From Nematostella vectensis (taxonomy: Eukaryota; Cnidaria; Anthozoa; Actiniaria; Edwardsiidae), in contig NC_064039.1 of NCBI RefSeq assembly GCF_932526225.1, positions 4,353,001-4,417,000 of the forward strand: a stretch of DNA of 64,000 nt, read 5' to 3'. Within the stretch, counting starts at the first letter, position 1, and every line of letters begins with the position of its first letter. A program made the position numbers and the translations under genes. Below, piece by piece: positions 17,936-30,600 of this stretch. The notes beneath the pieces are model-generated. The model ran no database searches and had not been told where the DNA came from. It saw only the letters and a program-made list of their open reading frames with translations.

Positions 17936-18692
17936 GAAACCAGTAGCCACTCAGGCAGGCAGGGAGACGGAGAACGTGGACTCTGACATAGAGTCCAAGA
18001 GGCCCAAATATGGGCAAACAGTCTTACACAAGTAGAAGGGCGGCTGAGGCCAGTAGAGGATGGGTTTTACATGAAAGCGATGTTCACGATTCTCAGATGG
18101 CCCAGAAATTTGTGAGTGATAAAAAGTTATTAATATAGCCATACACTATCAAAATATATGAATCATTGGATGAGAGAGATGCTTAGAACGGGTAAAACAG
18201 GACAGTACTATTAAAACAACATTGTTTATTCTCTGATTATTGTTGTAGTTAATAAAAATGTGAAACGATAAGAAAATATCATATGAACATTCCTGAAGTC
18301 GCACACGGATTTTACATACATAGTCATGACATAACAATGTTCTGGACAAGAGATGCTTATTTTTTCCCTGGGTCTCGTGGAACCTCTGTAAGGTAACAGC
18401 TAAATTACGCTGGAAGCAAAGGTCCATACCGCAAGCACCCAGCTTACAACAACAGCCGGCAGAGAATTACAGTGACATGGAGATCTCCCCAAGATGCAAA
18501 TGTAAAACAGTTACCTAAATTACTTAACAATGAGACGGAATATGAATGATCAGTGAATAATCAGTAAATGATCGAATGTTTGATCTGGTTTGGTCTGTAC
18601 AGTTCAACTGGCAAAAGTCCAAAGGGCAGGTCTTTCACCGCATTAATAGTCTTCTAAGGTATTTCTGTTATGACTGCGGTACTTTGGGGCCA
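17936..18692. other. SETDB1 3' flank / 3'UTR
   Basis: The convergent 3' side of SETDB1. TTTATT at 18225-18230 (AATAAA on the minus strand) would end a 3'UTR of about 470 nt. No coding sequence seen. Confidence 0.4.
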
Positions 18693-21600
18693 TCATAGTA
18701 GTCTGCCACGGCATTCTGACGAGCCACAATAGCATCTTAGCTCCTTGTCCTGGACGCTGCCAACCTCGTACATGTAGTCCCAAGTTAGCTCCGAGCCAGC
18801 GGGGATATTACTGTCAAAAAATGGAACAAGTTAGAGCCAAAGTCATGCTATAAGCGATAGCCAAGCAAGCAAGTGCTTTTAAGCCTCGATCAAACGAAGA
18901 TGAGAGTCGATTAATGTTGTACTCTTTCTATCTAACACATGGTTGCAATCAACGGTCTTTGAGAGTTTATGAAAGTAGTCATTTTTTTATCGAAGAATCA
19001 GCCATATCTGTATACTTTTTGTGAAAATTGCTTCTTGAAAAACTCCCGCGATCAAACGGTGACAACTCTCATGTCAAATTCGAACATGTTAAAGGTAATA
19101 AGAGTCGATAAGTGCGTGAGAGTACATGGTGATGAGAGTTAGAACTCTGATCGACTCTCATTTCGGTTTTATCGAGGATAGAGCAACGAGAGGCCAACCA
19201 AAGGAGAGGGGAGGGGAGGGGAGCAGATGCCTCCTCCATTCTTCCCCGTGCTCCCCCTCGTATTCAACCACTCAGTCCGACCCAATAGACACGGGTTCGT
19301 TGTAGGTTTCTACATCCACAGCCAAATAAGCAAATTACAAACTTTATTTATTTATTTGTTTGTTTGTTTGTTTATTTATTTATTTATCTATTTATTTATT
19401 TGTTTGTTTATTTATTTATTTACAAACTTTCACCGTTAAAAAATGGTGGGGGAAACACAACAGAGCTTGGCTCCACATAAAGTGCACCCTTTCGACTAAG
19501 ATATATCTATTATTAATAACTAATCTAATCTAAATCTAAAACTATTTAACTAAACCATGATGTGAGCAAATATATAAAATGAGAATATGAATAGGTTTGG
19601 ATTAAAACAAATGCTCGCTACGACTTACTGTTGGGCGAAGAAAGCAACCCAAGGGAACCGTAGATCGTGGGTGTCGATGAACACATTCTGAACAAACAGA
19701 TTCGGAGAGCAACTATGCTGTGGGAGATAAGGGTCGCATTATTACTGGCTTGAAACACAATCATACTCAACCCTTTAAATCAATGTGCTTCTTAGATAAG
19801 TCTAATCAAAGAACCAAGTATGCGTCACCTAGAAATTGTTGGCATTGTAGTAAACTAGATGACTAAATTCGTATTATGACTGCGAAGTATTCATCGAGTA
19901 CCCTTATATCAAGACATGTTGGATCTTACGTTAAGGTAGCGCCCACAGTTGCCATAAGCTTTGGCGTCAATCACGTAACAGTGCTCTTCGCCGAACAGAC
20001 TCCTAGTAGTGGGACGCTTGGTCGAATCTTCCACCGCAGGACTGACTGGACGCTTTCCAGGCTGTGTTGATCGGAACAGACGAGGCATCGACACTAAAGA
20101 CAAAACTTAGTAAGCATACGTAACAAACACTTATCATGACAGAGCGCTATACCACGGCCACCGTGACAGTTTGTTTTATGCACTAAGTGAAAAGTCACTT
20201 TGAAGACACGGTGTGTTATGTTTTGTTAGGTAAACTGTTCTCCACCTGTGCATTACTGTTTCCGGTTTTGTTTTTTTAAATTGTTGCTCAGCAGAGAGTG
20301 AGACTGTATACAAGTAATCCACAAACCTACCTGTAGCTTGGTGGTTCGATTTCTTTGTCACTATAAACCTACGAGCCCGTCGCGCATGCGCAGAAGACTG
20401 CTCAAATGATGCCTCAGACGACCTGGTCTCGAGTGAATCTGCCCCGAAGGAAGACTCGGAGTGTAGACTAGCCGGAGACGGCGGGAAGGATTCCACGTCT
20501 GCAGCAGGAGATGCAGAGAACAGCGGCAAGTCATCCATGGGGGTAGAGGCATTCTCCACAGGGTCCCCCCCATCGGTCTCCGGTGCCACGCCCCGAGACT
20601 TGAGTCTTGAAATCATATCTTGCAGGTTGATGAGCCGTGAGTCGTCTGCGGTTACCTTGGTAAGTGTGGGTGGTTCTTGGTCCGGTTTAGGTTTTTGAGC
20701 GGCAAGTTTGCTCAGGTCATCTGCTGATATTAGGTCTGGCACTGAGTCAACAGCGGTCTCTGAGCTAGACGGGCGATCAAAAGGACGTTCTTGAGACTTT
20801 GCTGGAAGATTATTGCCAGATACCGTCTCAGAAGGGCTATTACTATCGATGTCCATCGGAGTATCTTCCCCTTCACTTCCTTTTTTACTATGATCACCAC
20901 AATTTTGTGACGTGTCTTCTTCAAGTCCTATTGACGTATTGACATCCAAAGTATGTATGGGTTTCATTTCCGATATAAGTGCTGCAGTGGAAACAGTTCC
21001 CTTGCATTCTGTAACAGCTTCGTCAGTATTAGCGTCTTTAACTACATCAATTGTTGATGAACCAGAGGTCTTTTGTATATCAATTGTATCTGCATTGTAT
21101 TTTGTCTCTAGTTTTCCCGTAGATTCTTCCGAACTTGTGTCGGGCGTTGTTTCGCTCACACTTTTAGCTTCTTTAGTCGTCTTGTCTTCAGGTGATGCAT
21201 CACTGCATAAGAGATTCGTGTCTGTAGAAAGATGGGCATCCTCTTTTTTACTCGAATCCTGAGGGTTCTTGGTATCAATGCTACTATTAGTACTATCTCT
21301 CAAGTCCAACTCCAAGTCGGAAGCTGCGCCCCTAGCCTCTTTATCAATATCATCACGGCTCTTTCCCTTCAGATCTTTTGTATTTTCAGGAGTGACTGGC
21401 TTTTTCTCTGTTGCAGTGATCTCTACATTAACATCACTTTCGTCACCTTGCTCAGGAGCGGAGATCTCCTTCCCATAAGGATCGCTTGCCAGATGATCTT
21501 CTTGCGACTTGTCCAATTTTCTAGTATCAATTGCTTTCGCACTTTGTACACTCGTACCTAAAGCAGACTCATTGTCTACATCCGCACAGCAAGACTTCAC

Positions 21601-24600
21601 CTCTGCTGCATTTGCGCTCGCCTGAGTATCCCGCGTTGCTTCTAAATCATCATTCCTGCCAGATTTCCCAGCTTGATTACCCTTAACATCTGATATCTTT
21701 AAGTCAGGTTCTTCCGTTTCCTTTCTAACTTTGACTCCATCAACATCTCCCTTTTTACCGCCGGCATTGTCCATGCCCAAGATAAGCTGATCAAACATGT
21801 TGCCGCTACTCAGCAGGAATCGTGACTTCCTTGCGTCGCCACTCACATCGCCAGTTATGTCTTCATCCTCACCCTCACTCGTCAAGTCGATCACCTTCAC
21901 CGAATCTTTGGATGGCTTTTTAGGGAAACCCTGTGTGTTTTCTTTAGCAATAGTTATCATATGATCATAAACTCCATCACTAACATCTTCAAACTCGAAG
22001 TCACTTGTCTGACTTGCGCCGTCCAAGTCTGAAACGTAAGAAGACACGTTTTATAAGGAAAACAGTAATACAGTTGGGAAGGTCATCGCTCTACCTGCAG
22101 CTGGTGTACTGAATTATGAGGGAACAAATGCAACATGGTCGCGTCTAAGGCACATTGCTTCCAACATATGAAGCAGGGTCGAAGAATTGAAAGATCGGAA
22201 TTGTTGTTATTGTGCATGATATGGATGGTTTGTACTGCTCCCAGGAAAAAAAAAAACACTTAGAGCAAAAGAAAGAACCAACCAACCCAACCCACTCTCA
22301 AACCCGGAGCCCAGCTTTGAAAGGCACAGCGCTACAAGGCGATGCTCTAGCTTGCCACCTCTCGTAAAAGCGGACTTCCTTTTTCGACTAAATAGTGGAA
22401 GATACGTGAAAAGATAGTGGAAAAGCTCATCTGACAGTCTTTGTGTACTCACCCATCTTAGCTTCCTGTTGCGAGGGTTTGGACTTTTTATCGGAATCTG
22501 AAGCACTTGAAGAACTGATTCTTCGGAGCACGATGGACCCTGGGTGGGCGTTCCCTGGAGCAATACACCTGGAAAAAAAATCAGTAAGGAAATCTTCAGA
22601 TTTTTTAGACGCTTTGTTAAGCAAAGCTATAAATTCGATTTTTACAGGTTTTATGGTCTGAAGCAAGAATTCACGGTAACTGTATAAAATAGCTAAAACT
22701 TAAGATTTAATATCGAGTACATCGATAAAAGTTTTAAATAGGCTTACCACTCTTCTTGGTTCATGGTGACTGTTCCTTTTGACTTCTGCTCATCTAAGGT
22801 AGATCTGAGAATAGATAATATATTAATATTTTAATGACATACCGCCTAGAAGACTTATCTAAGAGGACTCTTTGAATGTCACATACCCCTTCTGTTGGTT
22901 GGGCTTTTTTCTTGTGCGCTGAAAAGAAAATTATCAGTTCAGTGCGGTTCGTGGGGTGCTTGATCTGAACATTAATAAGGCCACGGATAGTCACAGCATA
23001 ATTGCCACATGATTACATTATATTAGATAACAGGGTGGTCATAATCTTTCAACAGAGGCTAGTCACGAACTACAAGTTGAGAATGCGATAAGGGGACAGA
23101 GTAATTCCATTTATAATAGCGCAATTTATTTTCTATAATAGGAGCACCCAACACTATAACTTTACCTTTTCTCTTTTGTTGAAACCATCCGTTGAGGAGC
23201 ACATGCTGGACGTAAAGCTTTCATTGCTGATCACGGAATCACTTTCGGACGATTCTGCATCGGAGTCGAACCTGAAAAACACAGAGATAACCTTTCATTC
23301 ACCTGTTACATTTAACTTTGGTTTTTCAGAAATTTCAGAAGGAAGGAACACCCTCTATATCTAGAGTGTCAACAATAAAATGAAATGACTGCGTGTGGTT
23401 GGAGAGATACATAATTATAAAGAATGACAATTAAGTACCGATGAAAATGCGGGAAACGTGGTATTGAATTATTCCATGAAATACAAACATCAGAGCAACT
23501 ATCTATGGCTATTTTCAGAAGCACCCCTTCGAGGTCTTTTTCTGAGGACGTTCAGTGGACTTACACATGGTTATTGTCAGAACCACTCATGCCCCTCCCC
23601 TCCAGGGTCTTGTCAGTAGAGACGATCATAGCCCTTACCCTTGGCTGTTGTCAGAGCCAATCCCTTCCCCTCCCTCCCCTCCAGGGTCTTGTCAGTTGAG
23701 ACGATCATAGCACTTCCCCTTGGCTGTTGTCAGAGCCAGTCCCTTCCCCTCCCTCCCCTCCAGGGTCTTGTCAGTTGAGACGATCATAGCACTTACCCTC
23801 GGCTGTTGTAAGAGCCAGTCCCATCCCCTCCCCTCCAGGGTCTTGTCAGTTGAGACGATCATAGCACTTACCCTTGGCTGTTGTCAGAGCCAATCCCTTC
23901 CCCTCCCTCCCCTCCAGGGTCTTGTCAGTTGAGACGATCATAGCACTTACCCTTGGCTGTTGTCAGAGCCAATCCCTTCCCCTCCCTCCCCTCCAGGGTC
24001 TTGTCAGTTGAGACGATCATAGCACTTCCCCTTGGCTGTTGTAAGAGCCAGTCCCATCCCCTCCCCTCCAGGGTCTTGTCAGTTGAGACGATCATAGCAC
24101 TTACCCTTGGCTGTTGTCAGAGTCAATCCCTTCCCCTCCCTCCCCTCCAGGGTCTTGTCAGTAGAGACGATCATAGCACTTACCCTTGGCTGTTGTCAGA
24201 GCCAATCCCTTCCCCTCCCTCCCCTCCAGGGTCTTGTCAGTTGAGACGATCATAGCACTTACCCTTGGCTGTTGTCAGAGCCAATCCCTTCCCCTCCCTC
24301 CCCTCCAGGGTCTTGTCAGTTGAGACGATCATAGCACTTACCCTTGGCTGTTGTCAGAGCCAGTCCCTTCCCCTCCCTCCCCTCCAGGGTCTTGTCAGTT
24401 GAGACGATCATAGCACTTACCCTTGGCTGTTGTCAGAGCCAATCCCTTCCCCTCCCTCCCCTCCAGGGTCTTGTCAGTTGAGACGATCATAGCACTTACC
24501 CTTGGCTGTTGTCAGAGCCAATCCCTTCCCCTCCCTCCCCTCCAGGGTCTTGTCAGTTGAGACGATCATAGCACTTCCCCTTGGCTGTTGTCAGAGCCAG

Positions 24601-27600
24601 TCCCTTCCCCTCCCTCCCCTCCAGGGTCTTGTCAGTTGAGACGATCATAGCACTTACCCTTGGCTGTTGTAAGAGCCAGTCCCATCCCCTCCCCTCCAGG
24701 GTCTTGTCAGTTGAGACGATCATAGCACTTACCCTTGGCTGTTGTCAGAGCCAGTCCCTTCCCCTCCCTCCCCTCCAGGGTCTTGTCAGTTGAGACGATC
24801 ATAGCACTTACCCTTGGCTGTTGTCAGAGCCAATCCCTTCCCCTCCCTCCCCTCCAGGGTCTTGTCAGTTGAGACGATCATAGCACTTCCCCTTGGCTGT
24901 TGTCAGAGCCAATCCCTTCCCCTCCCTCCCCTCCAGGGTCTTGTCAGTTGAGACGATCATAGCACTTACCCTTGGCTGTTGTCAGAGCCAGTCCCTTCCC
25001 CTCCCTCCCCCAGGATCTTATCAGTAGAGACGATCATAGCTCTTACCCTTGGCTGTTGTCAGAGCCACTCCCGTCCCCTCCCTCCAGGGTCTTGTAGATA
25101 ACACTGTCATCCTCGAGATCAGAGACACTAGATTCATAGCCCTCTTTAATCTTCTCGACGACCTCGATATGATCCAGCTCTGCCAGGTACTCATCCCCAT
25201 AATCACGACCCTCCTTATTAGCCATCTGAAACCACAAACAATCAGCTCAACTTCTAAAGGACACCCCATCTATAACAAGTCGACGTCAAACTTCTTTTGG
25301 ATCATTCGTTCAAATCAGTACGGATAATGTTTACTCTGAACATGTTTCAAAATCAAGAGAGGCCAGAAATTGAAAGACTTGCACATAGCAATTTATAAGT
25401 CAGACAATTACAGTAGTCAGCCTATCATTTTTTTTATGACAAAATGGCGGTTCACAAAGCGTTTTTTTACAAGTCGCACCTCCTCATTCATGATCTGTCC
25501 CGAGTAGGTACAAATAAATGTCCCACATGGCACGTCGTCTAGAGTGCGGAGACCCCAACCCCGGCTCTTGGTCTTGAACACCTGTAGCCTCAGCTGAATG
25601 CCATTCTGCACCACTCGGTTGAAACATTGGCTGCTACAGGCGCAGTTTGAATTGCACTCGTAGATGCTGTTCAATGGTCAATTGAATAAGTTAAGAGGAG
25701 CCTTAAATTTTTATTTTCGGCAGCAGAAATGCTGGCATTGTTTTTACATAATATTGGTGATACTTACACATTATCGTGACATACACTGAGACGCATTATC
25801 GTGACATACACTGTGATACACTATCGTGACATACACTGTGACACATTATCGTGACATACACTGTGACGCATTATCGTGACATACACTGTGACGCATTATC
25901 GTGACATACACTGTGACGCATTATCGTGACATACACTGTGACACATTATCGTGACATACACTGTGACGCATTATCGTGACATACACTGTGACGCATTATC
26001 GTGACATACACTGTGACGCATTATCGTGACATACACTGTGACGCATTATCGTGACATACACTGTGATACACTATCGTGACATACACTGTGACGCATTATC
26101 GTGACATACACTGTGACGCATTATCGTGACATACACTGTGACACATTATCGTGACATACACTGTGACGCATTATCGTGACATACACTGTGACGCATTATC
26201 GTGACATACACTGTGACGCATTATCGCGACATACACTGTGACGCATTATCGTGACATACACTGTGATACACTATCGTGACATACACTGTGATACATTATC
26301 GTGACATACACTGTGACGCATTATCGTGACATACACTGTGACGCATTATCGTGACATACACTGTGACGCATTATCGTGACATACACTGTGACGCATTATC
26401 GTGACATACACTGTGACGCATTATCGTGACATACAATGTAGCACATTATTGCGACATAAAATTTGAAACATTATCGTGACATACACTATGACGTACTATT
26501 GCGACATACTTTTGTGGCACATCACGGCATATATGACACACTATTTTGAGATATAATGTGACACAAGGTGACACACTATCAAAACAAAACTATTGTGACA
26601 TACTATTGTTACACATTATCATGAAATATGTGTTATACACTATTGTGAAAAAAACATCATTACTGTACATACCACAGTGATATAAAAATGTGATACACTA
26701 CGATGACAAACTGTATTAAATTTTGAAACTTGTGCTTCACAAGAAAATGATACCAGTAAGGAGAGATACAGACTCTATGGAGTTGATAATCAATCATTCT
26801 TAGTGCGAAAACATTGAGGATGTAATCACTGATCAAGGTTACTCACCCAGTGGGAATACAATCCATGAGTCTGCGGTACTCATAGCTGCATGTGTTGTCT
26901 TCCTTGCCATCAATGGCTCCAGATGCAGCTATAGTTAGCTGTGCACATGAGCACTTAGACTTATCCTAAAACAGCCCCAAAGAACCGCATTGGTACAAAA
27001 AGACACATGACAGGCAATCAAACACTATACAAAATACTGGAAAAGCAACTTAGGTGCAACATGAAATGGAATCAACAATAGGCAACATAATTATAATCAA
27101 TAGGATATTAATAGAATCTAAAAGACTGAGAGACACAAAATGTGTGAACAGACAATCAGATTCAAGGGATGAACAGACATTATTATTATTATTATTATTA
27201 AATCCATCACTACCTGGCAGTTATCAGTGCAGTCACAGCATGCCAGGAAACCTGGGTCCAAGTTGATGCTCACACCCTCAGCACGGATTCTATTACTGAC
27301 ATAGTCAATAGGAGGTGGGTATGTGTTGTCTAGTTCATTCACGACCTGTAATAGTAAGGCAGGTAGGGTTAGCATCAGAAACCTATCAGTCACTTCTAGT
27401 TATTTGCTTAGCAATGATGTAGTGACCTCACACGTTTTTCTTGAATATTATAAAAAAAAATGTCCCGAGGGGGCATCAGGGGTGGATCCAGGGGTGGGCC
27501 GAGCGGGCCCAAGCCCTCCTATTTTCAGATATTTGGCTTAAAATAACTTGAAATATAAGGAAATCCACGGAAAAACAATGAATACTGGCCCCTCTTTCTT

Positions 27601-30600
27601 GAAACTCCGGCCTCCCCTTTCTGGAACTTCTGGAGCCACCCCTGGGCATGGCTGCCCATTTTCTTGGGAGAGAAAAAACCATGCCAGCAAAATTGCCAAA
27701 ACGATCTTACCGTAATAGGGAGGTTTTCTGTTCCATGAGAGATGTCCGGGATAATTGGTATCTGTAAAACGGAAAAATGAAGAAAACTTTAAAAAGCTAA
27801 CAAATGATTTCATGCTAATGGTTGAATCTAGGGTCTGAGTGTTGTACTTACAGTAGAAGATATTGCTGTGTCTGAACATGAGATCTCAGGGTCAAAGCTG
27901 AACTGGTCAATTGTCACATTTCTTGTGCATGTGGTCGTCACTGTAAAGATATGAAAGATGTGAGTCAAAAGCGGCAATATATAATATACGACCTGGGTTA
28001 GTTTTAATCATACAAAAATGAGAGCAAACCACATAAATAGAGGCCACACTGTTTTTAGTTAGAAATTAAAAACAACCAGCAACAGAAGATAAGTGACATG
28101 CTCTGATGGCAGGGTTTTGAGGTGGCGTAACATAGCTACTCACAATATTGTCCAACTTCAGCTATTGATTTCTGAGACAGAAAAAAGACATAGTCAGTAC
28201 TTGATATGGCCTGCTCATGCTAACAATTATTAGTTAAAAAAATCAAGTTATTAGTCACAACTTACAATATAAAGTCTAGAGCCATTGCTGATAATCAAGG
28301 CATGGTTCAAATGTTGTATATTTGACAAATCTAATTAAAATGAAATCTAGATGTTTAAGTTATCTACTGTAATATTAAGATGGTACAAAATGTTTTAATT
28401 GAAAAATGAATGCAAATGACATAATGGTAGATCCATAGTTCAATCTATTACAAACTCAGCCATTCTATACTAAAACAACCCTTTCATTTATAAGTTATAA
28501 GACGAATTTAATTAGTCAACTACTCTGCCTGACATACACAGTACACTTACAAGTCTTCTGTTACAGGGAGCCCGGTAATAAACTTCTTTACGGCCCTTAG
28601 GGTGACGCCGACTGAACTCCCTTTAAATGAATAATTTTGGTTAGTCAGACAGAATAAAGAATATTACCACGTAACTAACTATATCTAAGAGGTGGACCAT
28701 ACCTTTTCCAGTTCTATATTTAGGAGGTGGTTGGACCATACCTTTTCCAGTTCTATATTTAGGAGGTGGTTGGACCATACCTTTTCCAGTTCTATATTTA
28801 GGAGGTGGTTGGACCATACCTTTTCCAGTTCTATATTTAGGAGGTGGTTGGACCATACCTTTTCCAGTTCTATATTTAGGAGGTGGTTGGACCATACCTT
28901 TTCCAGTTCTATATTTAGGAGGTGGTCGGACCATACCTTTTCCAGTTCTATATTTAGGAGGTGGTTGGACCATACCTTTTCCAGTTCTATATTTAGGAGG
29001 TGGTTGGACAATACCTTTTCCAGTTCTATATTTAGGAGGTGGTTGGACCATACCTTTTCCAGTTATATATTTAGGAGGTGGTTGGACCATACCTTTTCCA
29101 GTTCTATATTTAGGAGGTGGTTGGACCATACCTTTTCCAGTTCTATATTTAGGAGGTGGTTGGACTATACCTTTTCCAGTTGCACAGCAGTGGGATGGAA
29201 AGGAAGTTGTGGTTTATGAGCTCTGCCCTGTCCAGTGTTTCACTGATACCACAGTGAGGTCCACATTTGTGAGGCCCTAGAGGTTAGGAAAAGTACGGTA
29301 TTAGGTGTTTAAATACGCTGTTCACAAGCTTTCCCAAGGGTTTTAGAAATACCACAGTGCAAGGAGCATAAAATCTTAGAACCAATAACAAGCATTTATG
29401 GTTTATGTGTGCAAGTATGTTAAATATATTTTTACATTTTGCGTTGAAATTTTAAACAATTTGCGTTAAGATTTCATTTGGGGTTGAAAGTTATTACATT
29501 TCGCGTTAAGATTAGATTTTGAGTTAGTTATTACATTTTGCAGCGTAACAAGCCCCACTCACATGGTTTTGTTAAACATTACATGTGTAGTAATATCCAT
29601 ATATGTACTCACCAACAACTGCCGGCTTGGGCAGGAGTGGTATGATGGGGTCTGGTTGTCTTATGACATTAGGGACAGCTTTCTGCACCATGAGCCTCTG
29701 TTGAATCAGGGTAGCAACATCATGTGCACGCTTGTTGTTGGCAGGAATTTTAACTATTGGTGCCTGGTCGCTGATACGAGAGTTGCGAGAGCTCTTCAGC
29801 CATGGAGCCTCCCAGTTCTTGAAGCAAAGAAGGTTGTCAATGGCTAAGCAAAAAACATATATCTTCAGACAACTTAATCTTATATCTCAAATAATAAATC
29901 ATCCTGGAACCTTACTTATTTTCTAAATATATATTCAAACTTCTATTCAAATATATATTGAAACTAAACCCTGCGCTATGTTTGAGAAGACTACAAATAT
30001 ATTCATATATTATTTGCTAACTTATAATGATAAATAAGTCATGCATCTGTACTGATACAATCCTCCAATGGAGACATACAGCACAGGCACTTGCTCTTCA
30101 AAAACAATAATAAATAACCAATGTCCGTGAATGGGGGGTTAGTTGTGGTTGTAATGTAGCTTCAACATGATGAAATTAGTAACAGCAATAATAACTCAAG
30201 AGGCACAGGCTTTGCTGCTCAACCTAGAGGCCCTGTCTTCACATTCTGGTACGATAAGGAGGTGCTATTACCTGGCTTTCTGTATAGGGGACTTAAAATC
30301 CTTTGTCTTCTCTGATAACCAGGTTAACCCATAGGCCCCACTGTGTTGGGCTGGTTGTATACAGTTTATATTACAATGATAAGTTATCTCCCAGTTTTAC
30401 ATACTGTATGATAAACATTACCATGTTGGTTTTGGCTGCAGACATTAACAGCGCACTACTTTCAGGATCGATGTTGTAAATACCAACTTCATTCATCACC
30501 GAGTCTTGCTTCTTGACTGCAAAATAATTAAAAATACATAGCGTTCATCAAATTTTAATAGTTTTGTTTGATTAAATTGTGGTGTTATATAAAAAAAATG

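Noticed and set aside
17270-18017. YYKMGQ / FVINLTH repeat proteins
   Set aside because: 21-bp satellite read in frame; no domain, no splice context, frames on both strands.
20912-21561. Plus-strand frames opposite SETDB1
   Set aside because: They are shadows of the long Ser/Asp-rich SETDB1 exon and have no recognisable product.
25775-26450. CRISPR array
   Set aside because: The 25-bp units follow each other without spacers and lie in a eukaryotic intron; it is a minisatellite.
28641-29219. Repeat frames [13 protein letters not shown] (minus) and [13 protein letters not shown] (plus)
   Set aside because: Same cause: a 39-bp array inside a SETDB1 intron; the flanking exon frame meets a stop in the first unit.
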